Below, one piece after another: positions 19,294-27,334 of a stretch of 64,000 bases of DNA (position 1 is its first letter; the number at the start of each line of letters is the position of its first letter). The translations under genes and the position numbers were made by a program. The stretch comes from Planctomycetota bacterium (GTDB lineage: Bacteria > Planctomycetota > PLA2 > JAEUHO01): assembly GCA_028281445.1 (NCBI GenBank), contig JANQJW010000105.1:1-64000 (forward strand), read 5' to 3'. The notes under the pieces are model-generated. The model saw nothing but the letters and a program-made list of their open reading frames with translations. It was not told where the DNA came from and made no database searches.

Positions 19294-21258
19294 CTAACGA
19301 CCGGGTGCGCGGTGCCGGACGCGCTCGAGGACCACATCCACGGCCTTCTCGTAGCGCGGATGGGCCTGCCGCCGCAGCAGGACGACGTATGGCGCCGCCT
19401 CCGCCGGGAACCCGCGATAGGCGACACGCAGGATCCGCATGATCTCCTGGGCGCTCGTGTCGGCACCAACCGGCTCGATGAACGCGGGCGCCAACTGCTC
19501 CGGGACGATGCGCTGCTCCGGCCAGCCTTCCAGGTAGGCCGCGCGTCGCGGCCCCAGCAGCCCCTCCCGGTAGGCCGCGAGTCCCGGCTCGCCGAAGTCG
19601 GCCAGGGTCGCGACGGTCGCCGCCAGCTTGCTGTCATCGGCCTTGTCGAGCCAGCCGCGCAGGCGCTCCACGAAGTCTGCGAGCACGCGCGGCTCCGCGT
19701 CGCCGGTCGAGTAGATGAAGATCAACAACCGCTGCACGACGCCCTGCATGCGCGGGTCGTTCTCGCTCTGCGCCAGGAGCTTCTCCAGTGCGGGCACGTG
19801 CCGTGTGCTGCGTGCGCGCTGAATCAGGCTGAGCGCGACACCGAGTGACGCGCGATCGTCGCCTTCGAGGAAGCTGTTGATGAGCGCGAGCTGTTCGTCA
19901 GGCTTCGCTTCCAGCGCGTCGTAGGCCAGCTCGATGGGAAGACGATAGAGATCGAGCGGACGCACCTCCCGCACCACGCGAACGAGGATGTCGAACGCCT
20001 CCGGGTCGTCCGCCGCCGGCGGCAGCGCCTGGACGAGGCGCTGGATCTCCTGGGACTGCGCCATCGAAGGATCCGCGGGTGCATCGAGGATCGCGCGCAG
20101 CTTGCGCTTCACGGCACCGCCGCTCTCGTCCGCCGTCGGATCGAGCATGCAGTGGAGCGCAACGAAGTAGAGCCCCCCGTCGCGTTCCTTGCCCACCTCC
20201 GTGGCGAGGTCGTGGCGCACCGATGCGGTGTACGTGGGGTAGTTCCAGCGCGCGAGCACGCAACGCGCATCGGCCGACGGCAGCTTGCCGGTCACGGTGT
20301 AGCCGAACGCCGGGAAGACGGCTTCCTCGGTGAGGTCGGTGGCATACCAACCGGCGCCGCGCGTGACCGTCGACGGCACCGGCCCGTACGCCGGGCGCAG
20401 CGGTGCGTCTTCGTCGTCGTCCCGGGCGCGCGGCACCGCCGGATCGAGCCACAGGCGCGCAGGGCGCCACGGGGCGGACTTCACCCGCGGCAGCTTGGCC
20501 GGCAGGCGCGGCCCGGATCCGTCGGTGAGCACGCTCCACCACGTTGTCAGGTCCGCGACGCCGGCATCGGACGAGCCGGGCTTCACCAGAGCACCGAGCC
20601 GGTTGTGAACCTGCTCCCAGATCGTCGGTCCGCCGCGCCGCAGCACGAGGTCGACGGCCCGGGCGCGCCAGGCTTCCGCTTCGAACAAGCCCTTCAACGA
20701 GAACGCCCCGACGTCGCGGTGCTGCGGTTCGATCTCGAAGAACCGGTACAGCAGGTCCGCCGCCTCCTCTCCGGGCACGGTGGTCAGGACCCGGATCGCC
20801 TCGAGCCGTAGCGGTCCGAGGTCCTGGCGCGTGCCGGTCTCGAGCGCAGGGGCGGCCCACCGCAGCACGAGCGGAGGCGGCACCTGCGGGATGTTCTGCA
20901 GCACGCGCAGCACGTTGATCCATGGGTCGGCGCTGCTCGACGCGCCGGCAACGGTCTTGCGGATGAGCGCATCGTCATCCAGCAGAGCCACCGTCTGCGG
21001 GGACAACACGGTGAGGTCGCGGGTGGCGAGCTCGAGGTTCCACGTGTGGATCTTCGAGGCCTCCAGCAGGCCTGAGTTGCGCGGCGGTCCGCGCATGAGG
21101 CACTGGAGGGCGAAGGCTGCACGCTCCTCGAGCGGAACCGGCTTCACCACCGGGAGGGGCTTCGTCGTGATGCCGGGCTTGGGCGCGGGGTCCTCGCCGC
21201 CGCACGCACAGGCCAGGAGACAGACGAAGAGAATCGACAGTCGGCGCGTCACGCTCAT
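19294..21258 (-). CDS. Exported lipoprotein with helical HEAT-like repeats (654 aa)
   Basis: Begins MSVTRRLSILFVCLLACAC, a short signal peptide ending in a lipobox-like LACAC, so it should be a lipoprotein substrate of Lgt. The rest is largely helical with HEAT-like units (DDRASLGVALSLIQRARSTR, PRMQGVVQRLLIFIYSTGDA), plus a beta-rich centre around residues 250-400. No enzymatic motif is seen. The ATG at 21258 is chosen because the lipobox follows at once; the longer upstream frame overlaps tolC. It is 95 bases downstream of the TolC gene on the same strand and possibly co-transcribed with it. Confidence 0.78.
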   Translation of the reverse strand: MSVTRRLSILFVCLLACACGGEDPAPKPGITTKPLPVVKPVPLEERAAFALQCLMRGPPRNSGLLEASKIHTWNLELATRDLTVLSPQTVALLDDDALIRKTVAGASSSADPWINVLRVLQNIPQVPPPLVLRWAAPALETGTRQDLGPLRLEAIRVLTTVPGEEAADLLYRFFEIEPQHRDVGAFSLKGLFEAEAWRARAVDLVLRRGGPTIWEQVHNRLGALVKPGSSDAGVADLTTWWSVLTDGSGPRLPAKLPRVKSAPWRPARLWLDPAVPRARDDDEDAPLRPAYGPVPSTVTRGAGWYATDLTEEAVFPAFGYTVTGKLPSADARCVLARWNYPTYTASVRHDLATEVGKERDGGLYFVALHCMLDPTADESGGAVKRKLRAILDAPADPSMAQSQEIQRLVQALPPAADDPEAFDILVRVVREVRPLDLYRLPIELAYDALEAKPDEQLALINSFLEGDDRASLGVALSLIQRARSTRHVPALEKLLAQSENDPRMQGVVQRLLIFIYSTGDAEPRVLADFVERLRGWLDKADDSKLAATVATLADFGEPGLAAYREGLLGPRRAAYLEGWPEQRIVPEQLAPAFIEPVGADTSAQEIMRILRVAYRGFPAEAAPYVVLLRRQAHPRYEKAVDVVLERVRHRAPGR

Positions 21259-21353
21259 GAACTCTCTAGCGCGCCCGAGGCCCCCGGCACATTGAAGCAC
21301 GAGTCGAGGGCGCCGCAGAGACGGCCCACGAGCTGCCGTCCGGAGATCCGCTC

Positions 21354-22952
21354 TCAGCGGCACCGGCCGGACGCGCACGGAGCCCACTTGCGTGCGTCGA
21401 TGCCCAGGTTGTCGCCGAGCGATCCGACCGCGCGCCAGAGCCGCCCCTCGGCGATGCGCAGATCCGCCGCGGCCCGACCCAGGCGCGTTCGCGCCCCGGT
21501 CAGGTCGTCTTCGCGCTGCAGCACGCGGAAGGGTGTCGACTTGCCCTGTTCGCGACGCAGGATCTCCCCCTTGAGCTGCTCGTCGGCCGCCTTGACCTCC
21601 GCTCGCGCTGCCGTCAGCTGCCCGCGGGCGGTGTCGATGTCGCGCAGCGCCGCGCGCACCTGCACGATGATCTGGTTCTCCAACTCGCGCAGGTTCAGCT
21701 GGGACTGGCGCCGTGCCCAGGCTGCGCGCAGCCACTCGGCGCGCGCCGCGCGCTGTCCGATGAAGAGCGAAAACTGCAGACCGATCGTGCCTCCGATCGC
21801 CTGCCCTTGTGCGGCACGGCTGATGGAGTCACCGAACCCGCCACCGAGGCCGTCCGTCGACACGGCACCGATGACGTCGAGCTGGGGCAGGATGGCGTTG
21901 CGCGCGACGAGCGTGTCGATACCGCGCGTCGCGATATCCGCCTTGGCAGCGCGCACTTCCGGACGTCCCGCGAGCGCGACCTGCACGAAGCGGGTCTCGT
22001 CGCCGGCCGAGGGCAGGGTCGTCAGGTCCTGGATCTCCGTGTCGGTCGGGACGATCCGGACGTTGGGCCGGCCGCCGGCGGGAAACGGCATGATCAAGGC
22101 CAGAAGCTGATCCTCGAACGTGCCGCGCGCGTTCTCGGCGTTGAGCACCTCGGAGACGCGGCGTTCCACGCCGGCACGGGCCTCCGCCACATCCAGCGGG
22201 GTGCCCACCTCGGCTTCCAGCCGCGAGTTCGCATCGGACAGGAGCCGCCGCGCGACCTCTTCGGACTTGCGCCGCGCGCCGAGGTTGTCCTCGGCGAAGA
22301 CGAGCTCGAAGTAGGCGGTCACGATGTTCAGCATCGTGATCTCGATGTCGGTCTCGTAGCCCGCACGTGCGGCCACGAGGTTGTTCTGCGCGCGCCGGAT
22401 GTCGGCGATGGCCACGTCGCCGGCCCCGCGCAGCAGCGGCTGCGTCGCTTCGAACGTCGCCCCCTGGAGGACGCCCATGTTGCCGATGGGGTTGTCCGTG
22501 GTGAGCCGGTCCGCGCGGTAGATGAGGGCCACTGCTCCACCGGACCGCAGGTTGCGCTGCACGCCGGCGCTGCCGCCGATGGTCTCGGTGAAGAACACCT
22601 GGTTGCCGAACAACGAGTTGCGGACCGGGCTCTCGGTGCGATTGGCCGTGAAGTCCGCAGTGAGCAACGTGTCGAACGAAGCTTCTGCCGCGATCCGCCC
22701 CTGCTGCGCGATGGGCGTGTCGTAGCTGCCGCGCTGGATCTCGAGGTTGGCGGCGGTGCCCATCCGCGCCGCGTCGGCGAGACTGAGCCGGAGCGTCTGG
22801 ATCCCGGACGCCACACCGTTCTCGGGCGCGGGGGCAGCCGGCGGCGGGTCGCTGGGGATCTTCTCGTTCTTGCTCTTGTCGTCGTCGGCCGCGGCGAAGG
22901 GGCAGAACGCACCCAGAGCCAGGACGACGAGCAGTCGAACAACGCGGTTCAC
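21354..22952 (-). CDS. TolC-family outer-membrane efflux protein
   Basis: A 532-residue exported protein with a signal peptide (about 1-22, ending FAAA) and the two-fold helical barrel of the outer-membrane efflux family. Visible are LRLSLADAARMGTAANLEIQ, a first long-helix half to about residue 290, and a second half ending in LRDIDTARGQLTAARAEVKA and RVLQREDDLTGARTRLGRAA. Such channels work with an RND, ABC or MFS pump and a periplasmic adaptor; none is encoded next to it. The start is GTG at 22952, preceded by GGGAGG. Substrate unknown. Confidence 0.88.
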   Translation of the reverse strand: MNRVVRLLVVLALGAFCPFAAADDDKSKNEKIPSDPPPAAPAPENGVASGIQTLRLSLADAARMGTAANLEIQRGSYDTPIAQQGRIAAEASFDTLLTADFTANRTESPVRNSLFGNQVFFTETIGGSAGVQRNLRSGGAVALIYRADRLTTDNPIGNMGVLQGATFEATQPLLRGAGDVAIADIRRAQNNLVAARAGYETDIEITMLNIVTAYFELVFAEDNLGARRKSEEVARRLLSDANSRLEAEVGTPLDVAEARAGVERRVSEVLNAENARGTFEDQLLALIMPFPAGGRPNVRIVPTDTEIQDLTTLPSAGDETRFVQVALAGRPEVRAAKADIATRGIDTLVARNAILPQLDVIGAVSTDGLGGGFGDSISRAAQGQAIGGTIGLQFSLFIGQRAARAEWLRAAWARRQSQLNLRELENQIIVQVRAALRDIDTARGQLTAARAEVKAADEQLKGEILRREQGKSTPFRVLQREDDLTGARTRLGRAAADLRIAEGRLWRAVGSLGDNLGIDARKWAPCASGRCR

Positions 22953-23009
22953 GGGGGTCCTCCCTCTCCGGCGCCGGAGCGGCGCACATGATAGGCGCTG
23001 CCTGGCCGC

Positions 23010-24224
23010 CTACCGCCCACCAATCGCCCGCCCGGCCCTGCGCTCGGCCGCCTCGAAGGCCGGGCTCAGCAGGTAGTCGATCCAGTCGGCGAGATCGGCC
23101 TCGCCGGCCCCGCGGAACACGTCGCGCCGCCGCTCGAGCGCCGCCCGCGCGGACGCCGTCCGGATGCGGGCCAAGGCGAGGAGCGCAGGACGCCGCAGGG
23201 CGAGATTCGCCGAGCGCTCTTCCAGCCACCGGACGTCGGCCTCGCCGCCCTTGATCCCCAGGGTCCGGACGAGCTGTTCGCGCACGCCCGCGTCCTCTTC
23301 CGTGGGGTAGAGCGCACGCAGCATGGCGGACTCGATCTTGAGGCGCGTCCCTGCCAGCGCCGGCCAGTACCACGCGCGCAGCGAGGGCTCGCTCTGCCGG
23401 TATGCCCACCAGCCGTGGCGCTCGAAGGCCTCGCGGTCGGCGAAGAGGCGTGCCAGCAACCTCTGGCGGTCCTCCTTGGTTCCGGCCGCTTCCCAGGTGC
23501 GCCGCCAGGGATCGGCGTCCTCGGGGTCCTCCGGCGGGCTGTCCGCTTTCGCGCCGGCCTTCTCCAGAGCACGGAAGAGCGTGCGTAGCCAGAAGCGTTG
23601 GTCGGCGGTGAGCCGCGACTTTCCGACACGGCGGATGCGCGCCTGGGTCTTCTCGTCGAAGGCCTCGGGTTGGGAGCGTGCCAGCCACGCAAGCTCGCGC
23701 GCGGCGAAGGTCTTCGTCCACCCGCGGGGATCGCGCAGCATGTCCGACAGCAGGCGCGTGGCGCGGCGACGTTTGGCGTCCGGTCCCTTGACGGCAGCGA
23801 TCTCCGCGACGGCTTCGACCGCGGCGATCTTCTGCGGCCCAGTCTTGTCGGAGGTGTCGAAGAGCGTGCGCATGCCATAGGTCACCGCGCCGGGCGAGCG
23901 CTCGAGGAACAAGATGAAGCGCTCCTCGACGCCCGGCCTGAAGTACGGCACGGACGGCTTCGTGGGTTCGAGCGTGGGGCGCTCGCCGCGGACGACGACC
24001 GAGATGACCTTGCCCGCGACCGTGCCCTTGTAGACCTTCTCCACCTTCACGCGCGCAACCTGCGGCGCGCGGAGCTCCGTCACCTCATGCACGATGCCCA
24101 TGAGGACCACATCGGCGTTCGCCCACGGCCCGGCCTCGAGCGACGTACCGGGCTGGGGCCCCTCCGCGGCGAGCAGGGAACTGCCCGAGAGGATGCAGAG
24201 CGTGCACAGAAGGACCCGGACCAT
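23010..24224 (-). CDS. Exported HEAT-repeat protein (404 aa)
   Basis: Signal peptide MVRVLLCTLCILSGSSLLAA, then a beta-rich domain (about 25-125) with VVLMGIVHEVTELRAPQVAR and YKGTVAGKVISVVVRG. That pattern recalls small secreted OB-like domains, but I do not assign it. Residues about 130-400 are HEAT-like helices (RRRATRLLSDMLRDPRGWTK, LRRPALLALARIRTASARAA). No catalytic residues are recognised. It lies 57 bases upstream of the TolC gene on the same strand and may share its transcript. The start is ATG at 24224. Confidence 0.78.
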   Translation of the reverse strand: MVRVLLCTLCILSGSSLLAAEGPQPGTSLEAGPWANADVVLMGIVHEVTELRAPQVARVKVEKVYKGTVAGKVISVVVRGERPTLEPTKPSVPYFRPGVEERFILFLERSPGAVTYGMRTLFDTSDKTGPQKIAAVEAVAEIAAVKGPDAKRRRATRLLSDMLRDPRGWTKTFAARELAWLARSQPEAFDEKTQARIRRVGKSRLTADQRFWLRTLFRALEKAGAKADSPPEDPEDADPWRRTWEAAGTKEDRQRLLARLFADREAFERHGWWAYRQSEPSLRAWYWPALAGTRLKIESAMLRALYPTEEDAGVREQLVRTLGIKGGEADVRWLEERSANLALRRPALLALARIRTASARAALERRRDVFRGAGEADLADWIDYLLSPAFEAAERRAGRAIGGR

Positions 24225-24373
24225 TCTGCAGATTGTGCAGGGCGTGCGTCACGCCTTCGCGCGTTGAGTGGCATGCGGAGACAGACGTACCGACGAACGT
24301 ACGAACCGCGTGCCTCGTGATCGCGTAGCGCCCCTATGGGAATCGGCGTCCGCACACCCTTCAGAGCGGGGGT

Positions 24374-24393
24374 TTGGGGCGGCACGCCCCCAA
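24374..24393 (-). terminator. GC hairpin after the 70-residue gene
   Basis: TTGGGGCG (24374-24381) pairs with CGCCCCCAA (24385-24393, one bulge) around a GCA loop. On the minus strand it follows the stop at 24417 by about 24 bases. There is no uridine tract, so it may be a weak terminator or an RNA-stabilising hairpin. The rest of the 192-base gap 24225-24416 shows nothing recognisable. Confidence 0.45.
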
Positions 24394-24416
24394 TCAGACT
24401 CAGGTTCGAAGCGCCG

Positions 24417-24629
24417 TTAGGCGGTTCGGACCTGCCTGTACGTCCGAATCGTGAACGGGCGACTGCGCGGTGTGCGTGCGTGCTCGAGCTGCTCCTGGGC
24501 GACCTTCTGCTCGTGGAGCTGCATGTAGCGCTCACACTCGTCGCTTGTCCCGACGAACAGCTCCTGACCGTTGAGGCGCACGCTGTAGTACCGCTTTCCC
24601 TGCTGAAGGCACTTGAAGAGGACTTCCAT
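24417..24629 (-). CDS. Small soluble protein of unknown function (70 aa)
   Basis: Begins MEVLFKCLQQGKRYYSVRLN and continues NGQELFVGTSDECERYMQLH, reading as a short beta hairpin unit followed by a helix and a basic tail (TPRSRPFTIRTYRQVRTA). There is no signal peptide or membrane segment. The ATG at 24629 is preferred; the upstream extension to 24710 has poor codon use. It is the first gene downstream (minus strand) of the 487-base non-coding stretch with a riboswitch-like motif. Family not recognised. Confidence 0.65.
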   Translation of the reverse strand: MEVLFKCLQQGKRYYSVRLNGQELFVGTSDECERYMQLHEQKVAQEQLEHARTPRSRPFTIRTYRQVRTA

Positions 24630-25116
24630 GTCGAGCCTTTCCGAGACCGCGCGCCTGCTCGTCAAGAGACCAGCGCCGGTCTCTCGCCGCCCAGTGGGCG
24701 ACGAACGCACCGCCCTACGGCGGCGACTCCGCCCCTATCGGCCGCAAGACCCGTGCCGGAACATGAGATTCCCGACGATGGGCCCGGCGATCACGGCCTG
24801 AAGGCCACAAACAAGGCTGCGGAGCCAGATTCATCACATCTCGGGACGACGTGTGCGTCAGACGGATTCCCGTGAAATCCACGGGAGTGTGCGCTTTGCG
24901 TCCCTACCTTGAGACATCGGTCGGGTGCCTCGGTAACTGCAATCCCGTTTCGCAACGAGACTTGCGCGCGCAGCCGGTGACGAGGTTGCCTACGTGAAGG
25001 CACCGTGACCTCCTTAATACCCTTTGAACGTCGAAAGGGGTGTCGCCGCACGGAAAGACCGTACGTGCGCGTATGGACGTGCGCATTCGCCCGTTTCGCC
25101 CCGCGCCCCGATCAGG
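24630..25116. other. 487-base non-coding region with hairpins and a riboswitch-like motif
   Basis: No frame here has the strong G/C third-position bias of neighbouring genes. On the minus strand GGGACGCAAAGC (24893-24904) equals the hallmark core of class-I cyclic-di-GMP riboswitches. It is followed by a perfect 7-bp hairpin, TCCCGTG/CACGGGA (24868-24874 with 24880-24886). The second receptor half of that riboswitch is not recognisable, so it is not called as one. CCCTTT/AAAGGG (about 25019-25038) can form another stem. An AAGGAGGT on the minus strand at about 25010 has no convincing gene after it. The region sits between two minus-strand units and probably carries the 70-residue gene's leader. 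Confidence 0.5.
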
Positions 25117-26550
25117 TCAGTAGGTTCGGTACGCGACTTGGAGAGCCAGGAGGATGGAAGCGGTCTCGCCTACCGGGTCGCCCCGCTTGGCCTTGCCGAT
25201 CGGGCTCAGGCGGCCGACGAGCTCCTCGGCGTGTGCACGGCTCCAGTCGAGGAACCGGGGCTTGTCGGCGCCGCGCTCGAGATAGAGCAGCGCCGTGCTC
25301 ACAGCCAGCGCACCGAACGCGCTGGTCGCGCTGAGCGTGCCGTTGGCTGTGGACGCGTCCTGCACCCATGCAGTGAAGAGACGTCGCTCGTCGCGCGTCG
25401 ACTCGATCACGCCCGCACGGGCCGCGGCGTCGAGTGCCCAGGTACGCCAGGGAGCTACGACCTCCGTTATGACCGGCACCTTGCGGATTCGATCGACCAG
25501 ACCGTCGATCTCCGTTGCGCGACGCTGGGCTTCGGCGGGCGAGAGCCAGCCGTAGCTCAGCATGTAGTCCTCGCACAGCGCCATGGTGGCGAGGCCGATG
25601 CCGGGTGCGTCGGCCGCGAGCCCGGGGGCCTGCTTGCGGATCCATGCGATGCCGCGCCTCACCACCGGGCCTTGGCGGCGGTCGTCCTTGGCGTGGCGCG
25701 AGCAGTGTCCGTCTGCCAGGAACGCAAGCATCGCCAACGAGGTCTGCTCGAGCGCCGTGCGCCCGCCGCCAGCGACGAACGAGCCGTCGCGGGCCTGCTC
25801 GGTCGCGAGGAACCGCAGGCCCTTCTCGACGGCACGCATCGTGCCCTGGGCGTTGAAGCCCAGGAGCCGCAGGCGGTTCTTCTTCGTCGGCACGTGCTTG
25901 CGACGGCTGATGGGCACGTAGACACCGACGGGATGGTCGTTGAGGCGCGGATCCGGCTGCGCCCGGGCTCCCGCCTCGACCGGCAGCTCATCAGCCAGGG
26001 TCTCCTGCTCGGTCATGATCAGGCGATCCGTGAGCCCGTCGCCGTCCTCGTACGCGATGCCGGCCCAGCGGGCGACCATGTCGTGCTCCGCGTAGTCCGG
26101 TTCGGACTCGACGAAGCCCTCGGCCTGCACGGATATTCGTGCCGTGTCGTCAGGCGTCGGTGCCTCCCCGCGTCCCAGGAGAAACGCGATCACACCCAGC
26201 ACGGCGACATGGGCGCCGACCGAGATCGCAAGAACGCGTGCCCACCCGCGGCTCCGCGTGGCGACGGGCCGGCGTGCGGCACGCGGACTCTCGAGCGCCC
26301 GCGCTTCGTCGCGGACCCGCGCCGCGAGCCGGGCCGCGTCGGCCTCCCAGACCCCGGCGGGCATGGGCGGCTCGAACGCATGCCGCTCGGCGGCGAGAAC
26401 GCTCTCGGTCCAGCCGCGGGCTGCGGCCAGCGCCGGATCGGCCTCGATCCGTGCCTCGAGCGCGGCCTGGGCAGCCGGATCCAGCTCGCCGAGGAGCATG
26501 TCCAGCAGGACGTCGTCGTCCTCTCGGGGGTCGGGTCGGCGGTCGGTCAC
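25117..26550 (-). CDS. Membrane-anchored anti-sigma-like protein with prenyltransferase/cyclase-type repeats (477 aa)
   Basis: The N-terminal 60 residues (DDDVLLDMLLGELDPAAQAA…) match the cytoplasmic start of anti-sigma factors that follow ECF sigma genes. A single membrane helix lies at about 106-126. Outside, residues about 235-470 form an alpha-alpha toroid-like domain (AVEKGLRFLATEQARDGSFV, GIAWIRKQAPGLAADAPGIG) like squalene-cyclase/prenyltransferase repeat proteins. No catalytic DxDD is seen, so it is more likely a sensor or binding domain. The start is GTG at 26550, with AAGGGGAC upstream. It is 86 bases downstream of the sigma gene, suggesting a sigma/anti-sigma pair. Domain calls are by eye; the regulatory role is inferred. 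Confidence 0.75.
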   Translation of the reverse strand: MTDRRPDPREDDDVLLDMLLGELDPAAQAALEARIEADPALAAARGWTESVLAAERHAFEPPMPAGVWEADAARLAARVRDEARALESPRAARRPVATRSRGWARVLAISVGAHVAVLGVIAFLLGRGEAPTPDDTARISVQAEGFVESEPDYAEHDMVARWAGIAYEDGDGLTDRLIMTEQETLADELPVEAGARAQPDPRLNDHPVGVYVPISRRKHVPTKKNRLRLLGFNAQGTMRAVEKGLRFLATEQARDGSFVAGGGRTALEQTSLAMLAFLADGHCSRHAKDDRRQGPVVRRGIAWIRKQAPGLAADAPGIGLATMALCEDYMLSYGWLSPAEAQRRATEIDGLVDRIRKVPVITEVVAPWRTWALDAAARAGVIESTRDERRLFTAWVQDASTANGTLSATSAFGALAVSTALLYLERGADKPRFLDWSRAHAEELVGRLSPIGKAKRGDPVGETASILLALQVAYRTY

Positions 26551-26636
26551 GGGCGGGAACTGTCCCCTTCGGCAGGTCTTCTGTAAGGGCCCGGCGCGCC
26601 TGGCACCGGGGGCTTGCCTTGTCCAACGGGGCCGGA

Positions 26637-27221
26637 TCACGGCGGTTCGATCCCTTCGCGATGAAGTGCGGTCCGGATGTGGCGCCAGGCGGCATGCATC
26701 CGGGACTTCACGGTTCCGACGGGGATTCCCAGGATCTCGCCGATCTCCTGGTAGCGGAGGTTTTCGACTCGGGCGAGGACGAACACCTCCCGGTGCTCCT
26801 CCGTCAGGCTCCCCACCGCGCGCTCCAGGGCCGCGAGCAACTCCTCGCGCCGGGACCCGGACGCCGGATCCACGGGGGTCGCGGCGAACTCCATGGCCGG
26901 GCCGTCGGGATCGGCGCCCCGCAGCACCTCGGTCGAGATGGTGGGCGGCCCGGCCTTCTTGTGCCGGTAGCGGTCGATCCAGTGGTTGCGCGCGACGTGG
27001 AAGAGAAAGGTGATGAACCGGGCCCGCGGCGCGTAGTTCGCCCGCGCTCGATAGACCTTCAGGAGTACGTCCTGGGCGCAGTCTTCGGCCGTGGCGCCGT
27101 CGGCGCCCAGTCGGCGGAAGTAGCCGAGCAGGCGCGGCAGGACGCGCAGCACGAGGGCTTCGAAGGCAGGCTCGTCCCCGCCTGCGACCCGGAGCATGAG
27201 TTCGGTTTCTTCGTCCGCCAC
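26637..27221 (-). CDS. RNA polymerase ECF-type sigma factor
   Basis: A 194-residue sigma-70 family protein. Region 2 covers about residues 18-88 (AEDCAQDVLLKVYRARANY, FITFLFHVARNHWIDRYRHK) and region 4 about 135-190 (LTEEHREVFVLARVENLRYQ, GIPVGTVKSRMHAAWRHI). The linker of about 45 residues between them has no known domain. It directs RNA polymerase to a small regulon, probably autoregulated and held by the membrane protein encoded next. The start is GTG at 27221. The product is soluble. Confidence 0.93.
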   Translation of the reverse strand: MADEETELMLRVAGGDEPAFEALVLRVLPRLLGYFRRLGADGATAEDCAQDVLLKVYRARANYAPRARFITFLFHVARNHWIDRYRHKKAGPPTISTEVLRGADPDGPAMEFAATPVDPASGSRREELLAALERAVGSLTEEHREVFVLARVENLRYQEIGEILGIPVGTVKSRMHAAWRHIRTALHREGIEPP

Positions 27222-27334
27222 GAACGCCCTTTGATATGCACCGGCGCACGCGCAGGGAACGATCTCCCGGTTGCCCGGCCGGAAGTCAGCGCAAAGCCCG
27301 AACGGTTGGGTCGCCTACGAGGATACCCCAACGC

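Noticed and set aside
24930-25030. Similarity to 16S rRNA (CGCAACGAG, and a CACCTCCTTA-like end)
   Set aside because: The two matches are only tens of bases apart instead of several hundred, and no intervening rRNA structure is present.
24791-25051. Minus-strand frame preceded by a perfect AAGGAGGT
   Set aside because: Third codon positions are near random rather than G/C-rich, and the sequence shows no domain, so it does not look like a gene.
26598-26618. Possible sigma-54 promoter (TGGCAC … TTGC)
   Set aside because: The spacing between the two boxes is seven bases, not the required five.
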